The notes: a model not told the origin generated them from the sequence alone. 16,632 nt of DNA from Perkinsus olseni (GCA_013115135.1 JABANP010000803.1:1-16632), one strand, 5' to 3'. Positions 15,001 through 16,632 are shown, counted from the first letter of the stretch. Numbers and translations: made by a program.

Positions 15001-15591
15001 GACGGATATACGGAAACCATTGAGCAAACCTCTTCCAGAGTGTCGTTCTCGTCTAGTAGCACCACGTCTACTCCGTCGACCACCACTGGAGAAGCGACCA
15101 CGTCGTCAACTCCGGAGTCGTATTCGTCCTCCACGACATCCTCAACTACCGAGTATACCACACCTTCTACTACAACGGAAAGCATTGAGGGATTCTGGTC
15201 CGATGCATCGTCTACTGATAGCACGGCATCTGTTCCAAAATTGATGTCATCCACTTTGGAATTCTCTACTCGCACCAGTCTCACCTCGTCTTCAGCCGAA
15301 GTGACTCCTGTTGCTTTCAATTCCGCATCAAGATCTAGCGACACTTCTGCGAAATTTACTCCAACTCAAGCGGCACCGATTGACGAAGAGCCGGGTAACG
15401 CCGTGGAAAAGAAAGAAGCTCATACCGAGGCGGATGGGTTAACTTCATCACCAGGTAATCCAGCTCTTCGCAACCGGCAGCCACTTCTCAACTCTCTCAT
15501 GTCAGGACCGGAATCGTCACCATCCGCGACTGAACCTTCGTCCGAGGGCCCGTCCAAACACAAAGTTATTGTTATGATGATCGTTGTATGA
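1..15591 (+). CDS. Giant mucin-like Ser/Thr-rich tandem-repeat protein, 3' part, frame broken by nine 1-nt indels
   Basis: About 5,190 codons of one gene are present; the start lies upstream of the window. What is seen: almost all residues are Ser or Thr with some Pro and Glu, there is no Cys, and Lys, Arg and Asn are rare. The repeat core ESIEEIWSD occurs about 80 times. No intron is visible, so this is a single exon of at least 15.5 kb. Families with this look are PTS-domain mucins and other heavily O-glycosylated secreted or surface proteins, where the Ser/Thr blocks carry glycans and stiffen the chain. Function beyond that is inference. The + strand was chosen because its frame runs on into a non-repetitive tail and a stop with a possible poly(A) signal just after it. 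The frame is 0 mod 3 at the start, is disturbed between 287 and 662, becomes 2 mod 3 to 1321, 0 mod 3 to 8203 and 1 mod 3 to the TGA at 15589-15591. A silk, glue or adhesin-like protein is an alternative. Confidence 0.82.
3..320 (+). CDS. First in-window coding block of the mucin-like gene, ends in a frameshift
   Basis: From position 3 the frame encodes the normal array-A repeat, with the variant features SSAS after the core and TPVST in place of TPEST. At 287-288 the usual GAGTAT becomes GAGGTAT. The frame shifts, reads VYHTYYNGKH and stops at 318-320. The frame in use before the shift is the same one that returns briefly near 399, after two more single-G insertions. This block is a piece of the long gene, not a separate small protein. 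Confidence 0.6.
   Translation, partial: SSSSTTSSTTSTTSTTTEEVTTSSTPVSTSSSTTSSTTEYTTPTTTESIEEIWSDSSASSTTSSTTSTTSPTTEEVTTSSTPVSTLSSTTSSTTEVYHTYYNGKH
284..664 (+). other. Cluster of seven single-base frameshifts in the mucin-like gene
   Basis: Compared with the array-A consensus there is an extra G at 287-288, 321-323, 394-396, 491-493, 564-566 and 660-662, and one A is missing at 651. Five of the six insertions change GAGGA to GAGGGA. Between them the frame passes 0, 1, 2, 0, 1, 2, 1, 2 (mod 3), so no single frame reads through. The corresponding repeats about 2.86 kb downstream (roughly 3149-3524) are clean. The pattern, one type of homopolymer extension packed into 400 bases, looks like poor base-calling or poor polishing, but genuine decay cannot be ruled out from one sequence. 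Confidence 0.8.
662..1333 (+). CDS. Coding block of the mucin-like gene, array-A repeats in frame 2 mod 3
   Basis: This stretch encodes four array-A units without interruption after the frameshift cluster, with EEV/EEI W cores and the normal Ser/Thr blocks. It ends when an extra G at 1321-1323 (GCGGGA where the sister repeat near 4171-4180 has GCGGA) throws the frame into a TGA at 1331-1333. The coding sense resumes at once in frame 0 mod 3. It is a fragment of the long gene. Confidence 0.6.
   Translation, partial: EVWSDASSSSTTSSTTSTTSTTTEEVTTSSTPESTSSSTTSSTTEYTTPTTTESIEEVWSDASSSSTTSSTTSTTSTTTEEVTTSSTPESTSSSTTSSTTEYTTPTTTESIEEIWSDSSSPSTTSSTTSTTSTTTEEVTTSSTPVSTSSSTTSSTTEYTTPTTTESIEEIWSDASSSSTTSSTTSSTSTTTEEVTTSSTPESTSSSTTSSTTEYTTPTTAGKH
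1323..8213 (+). CDS. Long coding block of the mucin-like gene, about 41 array-A repeats
   Basis: About 2,296 codons are open without a stop, made of 56-aa units. Each unit has a Ser/Thr block, a TPES segment, a second Ser/Thr block, TEYTTP and the core ESIEEIWSD. Variation is mostly at third codon positions (ACT/ACC/ACG/ACA, TCC/TCT, ATT/ATC). Amino-acid variants recur in patches: PVS for PES, SDS for SDA, EEM for EEV, SSAS for SSSS. Rare N-glycosylation sequons appear by substitution (NTT near 2645, NSS near 4777 and 8040). Five in-frame deletions near 5581, 5893, 6076, 7245 and 7590 remove 9, 3, 9, 24 and 3 nt. The block ends because one extra C at 8203-8204 shifts the frame into TAG at 8211-8213. 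There is no start codon of its own, since the frame is open back to 1245. Confidence 0.8.
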   Translation, partial: ESIEEIWSDASSSSTTSDTTSTTSTTTEEVTTSSTPESTSSSTTSSTTEYTTPTTTESIEEIWSDSSSSSTTSSTTSTTSTTTEEVTTSSTPESTSSSTTSSTTEYTTPTTTESIEEIWSDSSSSSTTSSTTSTTSTTTEEVTTSSTPESTSSSTTSSTTEYTTPTTTESIEEIWSDASSSSTTSSTTSTTSTTTEEVTTSSTPESTSSSTTSSTTEYTTPTTTESIEEIWSDASSSSTTSSTTSTTSTTTEEVTTSSTPESTSSSTTSSTIEYTTPTTTESIEEIWSDASSSSTTSSTTSTTSTTTEEMTTSSTPESTPSSTTFSTTEYTTPTTTESIEEIWSDASSSSTTSSTTSTTSTTTEEVTTSSTPESTSSSTTSSTTEYTTPTTTESIEEIWSGSSSPSTTSSTTSTTSTTTEEVTTSSTPESTSSSTTSSTTENTTPTTTESIDEIWSDASSSSTTSSTTSTTSTTTEEVTTSSTPESTSSSTTSSTTEYTTPTTTESIEEIWSDSSSSSTTSSTTSTTSTTTEEVTTSSTPVSTSSSTTSSTTEYTTPTTTESIEEIWSDSSASSTTSSTTSTTSTTTEEVTTSSTPVSTSSSTTSSTTEYTTPTTTESIEEIWSDASSSSTTSSTTSSTSTITEEVTTSSTPESTSSSTTSLTTEYTTPTTTESIEEIWSDASSSSSTSSTTSTTSTTTEEVTTSSTPESTSSFTTSSTTEYNTPTTTESIEEVWSDASSSSTTSSTTSTTSTTTEEVTTSSTPESTSSSTTSSTTEYTTPTTTESIEEIWSDASSSSTTSSTTSTTSTTTEEVTTSSTPESTPSSTTSSTTEYTTPTTTESIEGIWSDSSSSSTTSSTTSTTSTTTEEVTTSSTPVSTSSSTTSSTTEYTTPTTTESIEEISSDASSSSTTTSTTSSTSTTTEEVTTSSTPESTSSSTTSSTTEYTTPTTAESIEEIWSDASSSSTTSSTTSTTSTTTEEVTTSSTPESTSSSTTSPTTEYTTPTTTESIEEIWSDSSSSSTTSSTTSTTSTTTEEVTTSSTPESTSSSTTSSTTEYTTPTTTESIEEIWSDSSSSSTTSSTTSSTSTTTEEVTTSSTPESTSSSTTSSTTEHTTPTTTESIEEIWSDASSSSTTSSTTSTTSTTTEEVTNSSTPESTSSSTTSSTTEYTTPTTTESIEEVWSDASSSSTTSSTTFTTSTTTEEVTTSSTPESTPSSTTSSTTEYTTPTTTESIEEIWSDASSSSTTTSTTSTTSTTTEEVTTSSTPVSTSSSTTSSTTQYTTPTTTESIEEIWSDSSASSTTSSTTSTTSSTTEEVTTSSTPVSTLSSTTSSTTEYTTPTTTESIEEIWSDASSSSTTSSTTSTTSTTTEEMTTSSTPESTSSSTTSSTPEYTTPTTTESFEEIWADASSSPTTSSTTSTTTEEVTTSSTPESTSSSTTSSATEYTTPTTTESIEEIWSDASSSSTTGSTTSTTSTTTEEVTTSSTLESTSSSTTSSTTEYTTPTTTESIEEIWSDASASSSTSTTSTTSTTTEEVTTSSTPESTSSSTTSSTTEYTTPTTTESIEEIWSDASSSSTTSSTTSTTTEEVATSSTPESTSSSTTSSTTEYTTPTTTERIEEIWSDSSSSSTTSSTTSTTSTTTEEMTTSSTRESTSSSTTSSTTEYTTPTTTESIEEIWSDASSSSTTSSTTSSTSTITEEVTTSSTPESTSSSTTSSTTEYTTPTTTESIEEIWSDASSSSTMSSTTSTTSTTTEEVTTSSTPASTSSSTTSSTTEYTTPTTTESIEEIWSDASSSSTTSSTTSTTSTTAEEEATSSTPESTSSSTTSSTTEYTTPTTTESIEEIWSDPSSSSTTSSTTSTTSTTTEEMTTSSTPESTSSSTTSSTTEYTTPTTTEIIEEIWSDASSSSTTSSTTSSTSTTTEEVTTSSTPESTSSSTTSSTTEYTTPTTTESIEEIWSDASSSSTTSSTTSTTTSSTPESTSSSTTSSTTEYTTPTTTESSEEIWSDASSSSTTSSTTPTTSTATEEVATSSTPESTSSSTTTATTEYTTPTTTQSIEEIWSDASSSSTTGSTTSPTSTTTEEVTTSTPESASSSTTTSTTEYATPTTTESIEEIWSDASSSSTTSSTTSTTSTTTEEVATSSTPESTSSSTTSSITEYTTPTTTESIEEIWFDASSPSTTSSTTSTTSTTTKEVTTSSTPESTSSSTTSSTTEYTTPTTTESIEEIWSDASSSSTNSSTTSTTSTTTEEVTTSSTPESTSSSTTSSTTEYTTPTTTESIEEIWSDASSSSDH
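2863..4660 (+). repeat. Segmental repeat of about 1-1800, offset by 17 units (2,856 bp)
   Basis: Rare variants line up in order between the two segments. The TCTTCTACATCTACCATAAC variant is at 371 and 3231. CCACAGCG is at 1314 and 4171. CTTCATCGACG is at about 1752 and 4608. The CATCCTTAAC, GTCCTTCACG and GAAGTCACC variants also recur in the same order. Once the indels in the first copy are removed the offset is 2,856 bp, which is 17 x 168. The first 300 bases share some variants more closely with 5115-5400 (offset 30 units), so the history is mosaic. All eight of the frameshifts upstream of 1330 are in the first copy only. Confidence 0.8.
6762..7245 (+). repeat. Second copy of a block at about 6090-6580, offset by 4 units (672 bp)
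   Basis: The combination GGCCACG (6095 and 6767), then GAGGAAATGACC (6255 and 6927), then CATCTTCTACATCTACC occurs in both blocks at an offset of exactly 672 bp, four array-A periods. Only a few bases differ. This is a recent local duplication in the array. Confidence 0.75.
8206..15591 (+). CDS. Long 3' coding block of the mucin-like gene: array-B repeats and C-terminal tail
   Basis: This block has 2,461 codons followed by TGA. It starts in the Ser block after the last array-A core, where an extra C at 8203-8204 separates it from the upstream frame. It encodes 31 more cores, mostly ESIEEIWSD, in units of about 66 aa. Each full unit adds SASWTTTEETTTSTTTELDEW before the next SSTPES or SSTPPS block, so a unit can carry three tryptophans. 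Seven 48-aa ADGYTETIEQ modules interrupt the series. One core has lost its Trp to Gly (KNIEGLGSD, about 9288-9312) and one to Arg (EEIRSD, near 8736). The last core is EGFWSD at about 15189-15206, after which the sequence is unique. All length differences between units are multiples of three, which supports translation. Any start predicted inside this block would be artificial. Confidence 0.85.
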   Translation, partial: TTSSTTSTTTEEVTTSSTSESTLSSTTSSTTEYTTPSTTTESIEEIWSDASSSSTTTTSTTSASWTTTEETTTSTTTELDEWSSTPEPTSSSTTSSTTESTTPTTTESIEEIWSDESSSSTTTSTTSASWTTTEEMTTSTTTELDEWSSTPESTSSSTTSSTAEYTTPTTTESIEEIRSDASSSSPTSSTTSASWTTTEERTTSSTTELDESSSMPPSTASLTTSSITEYTTPSTTTESIEEIWSDASSSSTTTTSTTSASWTTTEKTTTSTTTELDEWSSTPESTSSSTTSSTTEYTTPTTTTESIEEIWSDASFSSTTSSTTSTTSTTTEEVTTSSTPESTSSSTTSSFTEYTTPTTTKNIEGLGSDTSSSSTTSSTTSTKSTTTEEVTTSSTPESTSSSTTSSFTEYTTPTTTESIEEIWSDASSSSTTSSATSTTTEEVSTSSTPESTSSSTTSSTTEYTTPTTTESIEEIWSDASSSSTTTSTTSASWTTTEDPTTSTTTELDKWSSVRDSTSSSTTAPADGYTETIEQTSSRVSFSSSSTTSTPSTTTGEATTSSTSESNPFSPTSSTTEYTTPTTTTESIEEVWSDASSSFPTTTRTTSASWTTTEETTTSSTTELDEQSSTPPPTASLTTSSTTEYTTPSTRTESIEEIWSDASSSSTTSSTTSASWTTTEETTTLSTTELGRWSSTQESTSSSTTSSTTEYTTPTTTESIEEVWSDESSSSTTTSTTSASWTTTEETTTSTTTELDEWSSTPKSTPSSTTSSTAEYTTPTTTESIEEIWSDASSSSTTSSTASALWTTTKETTTSTTTELDKWPSARDSTSSSTTAPADGYTETIEQTSSRVSFSSSSTTSTPSTTTGEATTSLTPESTSSSTTSSTTEYSTPTTTTESIEEIWSDASSSSTTSTTSASWTTTEETTASSTTELDELSSMPPSTASLTTSSTADYTTPSTTTESIEEIWSDASSSSTTTTSTTSASWTTTEETTTSSTTELAEWSSTPPSTASLTTSSTTEYTTPSTTTESIEEIWSDTSSSSTTSSTTSASWTTTEETTTSSTTELDRWSSMPESTSSSTTSSTPEYTTPTTTESIEEIWSDESFSSTTTSTASASWTTTEETTTSTTTELDEWSSTPESTSSSTTSSTAEYSTPTTTESIEEIWSDASSSSTTSSTTSASWTTTEETTTSATTELDRWPSARDSTSSSTTAPADGYTETIEQTSSRVSFSSSSTTSTPSTTTGEATTSITPESTSSSTTSSTTEYSTPTTTTESIEEIWSDASSSSTTSTTSASWTTTEETTTSSTTGLDELSSMPPSTASLATSSTPEYTTPSTTTESIEEIWSDASSSSTTTTSTTSASWTTTEETTTSTTTELDEWSSTPESTSSSTTSSTAEYTTPTTTESIEEIWSDESSSSTTTSTTSASWTTTEETTTSATTELDRWPSARDSTSSSTTAPADGYTETIEQTSSRESFSSSSTTSTPSTTTGEATTSLTPESTSSSTTSSTTEYSTPTTTTESIEEIWSDASSSSTTSTTSASWTTTEETTTSSTTGLDELSSMPPSTASLTTSSTPEYTTPSTTTESIEEIWSDASSSSTTTTSTTSASWTTTEETTTSTTTELDEWSSTPESTSSSTTSSTAEYTTPTTTESIEEIWSDESSSSTTTSTTSASWTTTEETTTSTTTELDEWSSARDSTPSSTTAPADRYTETIEQTFSRVSFSSSSTTSTPSTTTGEATTSLTPESTSSSTTSSTTEYSTPTTTTTESIEEIWSDASSSPTTSTTSASWTTTEETTTSTTTELDEWSSTPESTSSSTTSSTTEYTTPTTTTESIEEIWSDASSSSTTSTTSASWTTTEETTTSTMTELDRWPSARDSTSSSTTALEDGYTETIEQTSSRVSFSSSSTTSSPSTTTGEATTSLTPGSTSSSTTSSTTEYSTPTTTTESIEEIWSDASSSSTTTSTTSASWTTTEETTTSSTTELDELSSTPPSTASLTTSSPTEYTTPSTTTESIEEIWSDASSSSTTTTSTTSASWTTTEETTTSTTTELDEWSSTPESTSSSKTSSTAEHTTPTTTESIEKIWSDAPSSSSTTSTTSASWTTTEETTTSSTTELDELSSTPPSTASLTTSSTTEYTTSSTTTESIEEIWSDASSSSTTTTSTTSASWTTTEGTTTSATTELDEWSSTPESTLSSTTSSTAEYTIPTKTESIEEIWSDASSSSPTSSTTSASWTTTEETTTSTTTVLDKWSSARDSTSSSTTAPADGYTETIEQTSSRVSFSSSSTTSTPSTTTGEATTSSTPESYSSSTTSSTTEYTTPSTTTESIEGFWSDASSTDSTASVPKLMSSTLEFSTRTSLTSSSAEVTPVAFNSASRSSDTSAKFTPTQAAPIDEEPGNAVEKKEAHTEADGLTSSPGNPALRNRQPLLNSLMSGPESSPSATEPSSEGPSKHKVIVMMIVV
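9130..9600 (+). repeat. Enclave of array-A-type 168-bp units inside array B
   Basis: Three consecutive units here have the short STTTEEV form without the extra SASW and ELDEW segments, as in array A, although array-B units lie on both sides. Two of them share the otherwise rare TSSFTEYTTP variant, so they probably duplicated from one another. The middle unit has the degenerate core KNIEGLGSDT, with the tryptophan lost. Confidence 0.75.
9742..9885 (+). repeat. Punctuating module copy 1 (48 aa)
   Basis: This encodes VRDSTSSSTTAPADGYTE followed by TIEQTSSRVSF, a Ser/Thr block and GEATTS. It aligns by eye with the ordinary unit (TETIEQTSSRVSF against TTESIEEIWSDAS), so it is probably a shortened, diverged unit that lost the tryptophan. 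It starts after DKWSS and is followed by SSTSES. Confidence 0.85.
10678..10821 (+). repeat. Punctuating module copy 2 (48 aa)
   Basis: This has the same length and layout as the first module, starting ARDSTSSSTTAPADGYTE after DKWPS. It lies 936 bp from copy 1, consistent with four 198-bp units plus the module. Confidence 0.85.
11809..11952 (+). repeat. Punctuating module copy 3 (48 aa)
   Basis: Preceded by DRWPS; the sequence matches the module consensus with CCAGCGGAC in place of CCAGCAGAC. It lies 1,131 bp from copy 2. It starts the first of the two nearly identical 738-bp blocks. Confidence 0.85.
12547..12690 (+). repeat. Punctuating module copy 4 (48 aa)
   Basis: Preceded by DRWPS, with SRESF in place of SRVSF. 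It lies exactly 738 bp from copy 3 and starts the second 738-bp block. Confidence 0.85.
13285..13428 (+). repeat. Punctuating module copy 5 (48 aa)
   Basis: Preceded by DEWSS. It carries the variants STPSSTT, PADRYTE and QTFSRVSF, and lies exactly 738 bp from copy 4. Confidence 0.85.
13825..13968 (+). repeat. Punctuating module copy 6 (48 aa)
   Basis: Preceded by DRWPS. It carries ALEDGYTE in place of APADGYTE and TSSPST in place of TSTPST. It lies 540 bp from copy 5, the shortest spacing, with only two ordinary units between. Confidence 0.85.
14962..15105 (+). repeat. Punctuating module copy 7 (48 aa), last before the C-terminal end
   Basis: Preceded by DKWSS, as in copy 1, and close to the consensus. 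It lies 1,137 bp from copy 6. It is followed by only one more repeat unit, with an SYSSST variant, and then the unique tail. Confidence 0.85.
15214..15591 (+). other. Unique C-terminal tail of the mucin-like protein with a short hydrophobic end
   Basis: About 125 residues after the last core are non-repetitive: still rich in Ser and Thr but with Lys, Arg, Pro and Asn, and with a charged stretch EKKEAHTEADG and a segment LRNRQPLLNSL. The last residues are GPSKHKVIVMMIVV and then stop. Eight hydrophobic residues are too few for a normal membrane helix or a typical GPI signal. The protein may be secreted, or the hydrophobic segment may continue in another exon: GTATGA at 15585-15590 could act as a weak splice donor. 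No known domain was recognised and there is no Cys, so no cystine-knot or von Willebrand domain of gel-forming mucins is present here. Confidence 0.65.
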
Positions 15592-15620
15592 TGGTGAAAA
15601 TGTATTATAATCTTGAACTT

Positions 15621-15626
15621 ATTAAA
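15621..15626 (+). promoter_or_regulatory. Candidate poly(A) signal ATTAAA
   Basis: ATTAAA, the commonest variant of AATAAA, lies 30 bases after the stop codon, and moderately G/T-rich sequence follows at about 15629-15660. The position suits a very short 3' UTR. The six-base motif is weak evidence on its own. Confidence 0.4.
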
Positions 15627-15885
15627 ATCATGCGCGTTCAATCGCGGGGATGGTATAGAATAGGGACGCTATTTGCTTTCCCAGTCATCAATTCTCTTAT
15701 TCTCCGATTTGACTATCTCTTTGACGAACTCAATATGAACTTGGAACGCAACGAACTGAAGTTCATTTTTCAAATTCAAGTGATAGAGTTGTCAGATTAT
15801 CCTTTTTTCGATGTCATACTGTTCCCGCTTGGGTAGAAATTAGCCATGACTCCTAGGGCGTATTCAGGGGCCGTAGTTTTTCCTC

Positions 15886-15918
15886 CGAGCAGTCGGAATG
15901 GCACGCTTTCCGAACTCG
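15886..15918. other. Imperfect stem-loop
   Basis: CGAG at 15886-15889 pairs with CTCG at 15915-15918, and TCGGAA at 15893-15898 pairs with TTCCGA at 15908-15913, leaving a 9-nt loop and a small asymmetric internal loop. No function is suggested by its context. Confidence 0.4.
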
Positions 15919-16093
15919 TGAGAAGATCGTGCATTCAAGTGCGGCCTCGCTCGGCAAGAGTTTTACAGCTTCGACACAGAATGAATAGTGATTCCTAGCT
16001 CCTGCATATTGTATGGCGGCCCTAATAGAGCCTACATTATGGCTACATTCCCGAGCCAATTGAAAACCCTCCTAGCGAGTGAGTGTCAAACGG

Positions 16094-16110
16094 AATGTGA
16101 GACTCACATT
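16094..16110. other. 17-nt near-perfect palindrome
   Basis: AATGTGAG, a single central A, then CTCACATT: two 8-bp arms with a one-base centre. It could be a dimeric binding site or a chance event. It has no clear relation to a gene in the window. Confidence 0.5.
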
Positions 16111-16295
16111 GTGATTAGTTGGCTTCATTGAATTTCTCATCAGTATTATCGCTAACCTGTCCATCACGAGCATCACTCGTTTCAATGTTGGAGATGTGAG
16201 CCCTCTACGAACACCCTGTAATAGGTCACTGCCTATGTTGGACTCCCTGATGGGGAGATCAAGAATTTCCTGCTGTGAGTGCGTTCCTTTTTCAT

Positions 16296-16423
16296 GCGTG
16301 GCGGGCAACATTATATGAGGGAATGGGAGTAGAGCGTGGTGAGCTACGCTTTATGAGGGAATGGGAGTAGACTCTACTCAGTAGAGCGTGGTGGGCAACG
16401 TTATATGAGGGAATGGGGGTGGA
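16296..16423. repeat. Three copies of a 38-nt element
   Basis: Copies lie at 16296-16333, 16334-16371 and 16386-16423. The shared form is GCGTGG, then a GGGCAAC-like part, then TTATATGAGGGAATGGGAGT and a final (A/G)GA. Copies 1 and 2 are directly adjacent. Copies 2 and 3 are separated by 14 nt. Copy 2 is the most diverged (GAGCTACGCTTTATG). It is a small local tandem repeat in non-coding sequence. Confidence 0.85.
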
Positions 16424-16632
16424 GAAATTAGCAGCAGCCGTTCAGAGCCTGCCTGTTTTATGTTCTATACATTGCACTCATATATAGCAGTGGTTAGATA
16501 CACGGCAGGTCGAGTGGTCGCGGCTCCCGTGAGCTCTGGCCGAGGCAGTTTGGTTTCATAGGGATTAGTGCACTCTTCAGTCAGAAATCTCCGGTGAGTT
16601 GACTAGCGGGTAACTTAAGACACTTTGGCCGA

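Larger units (their letters stand above)
8206..15213 (+). repeat. Array B: 198-bp coding repeats with 144-bp punctuating modules
   Basis: The basic unit is about 198 bp: the array-A unit with the STTTEEV part replaced by a longer SASWTTTEE...ELDEW part. The seven 144-bp modules are spaced 936, 1131, 738, 738, 540 and 1137 bp apart. These fit 4, 5, 3, 3, 2 and 5 units of about 198 bp plus one module of about 144 bp, with a deviation of no more than one codon. Unit subtypes follow an order inside each block: a STPTTTTES unit first, then a PPSTASLTTSS unit, then a SSTAEYTTP unit with SDES. Small differences come from gain or loss of ACT codons. Confidence 0.9.
15592..16632. other. 3' flank without a recognisable gene
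   Basis: After the stop the composition changes sharply from the repeat array to ordinary, mixed sequence. Open frames here are short (at most about 80 codons), on both strands, with no recognisable domain and no resemblance to the gene upstream. The interval holds the possible poly(A) signal, a small hairpin, a 17-nt palindrome, a triplicated 38-nt element and, near the end, tRNA-like D-arm strings and a GTGAGT splice-donor-like string at 16594-16599. The rest shows nothing I can name. Confidence 0.6.

Noticed and set aside
8206..15213. Modular blocks considered as a mobile element insertion
   Set aside because: No terminal repeats, target-site duplications or transposase are present. The modules share ancestry with the surrounding units and keep the reading frame.
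14048..15244. Arg/Leu/Pro-rich frames on the + strand, up to about 400 codons, found throughout the arrays
   Set aside because: They are the +1 register of the mucin-like repeats. They stop at GAAGTGACC in most array-A units, and last longer in array B only because EEVTT became EETTT.
11064..15344. A 1,426-codon open frame on the - strand starting in the unique tail region
   Set aside because: Its first 40 or so residues are non-repetitive, which gave pause, but the + frame is open across the same stretch and continues to 15591. The rest is the antisense shadow.
15588..15836. An 82-codon open frame just after the stop, starting in ATGATGGTG
   Set aside because: It overlaps the stop of the main gene, has no recognisable domain and is within chance length. 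It is more likely 3' UTR or flank.
15853..16311. Two small - strand open frames of 68 and 79 codons
   Set aside because: They are short, in ordinary flank sequence, with no domain and no supporting signals.

Overview
This window is the 3' end of one very large eukaryotic gene on the + strand, followed by about 1 kb of non-coding flank. Most of it (1 to about 15591) is a single uninterrupted run of Ser/Thr-rich tandem repeats, with no introns visible and no cysteine. It reads as the PTS (mucin-like) domain of a secreted or surface glycoprotein. The 5' end, with its start codon and any signal peptide, lies outside the window. The lack of bacterial gene packing, the size of the repeat exon, a possible ATTAAA poly(A) signal after the stop, and the gene-poor flank all suggest a eukaryote, most likely an animal. 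The sequence does not allow a species or phylum call.

Layout. (1) Positions 1-8204 (array A) hold a 168-bp (56-aa) unit with 49 copies of a conserved acidic/aromatic core, ESIEEIWSD, set in Ser/Thr blocks. The core-to-core distance from the first to the last copy equals exactly 48 x 168 bp once the visible indels are accounted for. (2) Positions 8206-15213 (array B) hold a derived unit of about 198 bp (66 aa). It gains a segment with two extra tryptophans (SASWTTTEE and ELDEW), has 31 more cores, and is punctuated by seven copies of a diverged 144-bp (48-aa) module containing ADGYTETIEQ. Spacing between these modules follows n x 198 + about 144 bp, which makes true higher-order repeats, including two nearly identical 738-bp copies in tandem. 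(3) Positions 15214-15591 encode a non-repetitive C-terminal tail of about 125 aa ending in a very short hydrophobic stretch. (4) Positions 15592-16632 show no convincing gene. They hold a possible poly(A) signal, three copies of a 38-nt element and a few small inverted repeats.

The reading frame is broken by nine single-base indels. Seven lie in the first 0.7 kb, one is near 1321 and one near 8203. Most are an extra G in a GAGGA context. The two long blocks between and after them stay open for about 6.9 and 7.4 kb, and all other length changes in the arrays are multiples of three. Sequencing or assembly error therefore explains the breaks better than gene death, although real decay of the upstream duplicate is not excluded.

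Long open frames on the opposite strand (Val/Asp/Glu-rich) and in a second + frame (Arg/Leu/Pro-rich) are by-products of the composition and of a repeat length divisible by three. They are not annotated as genes.
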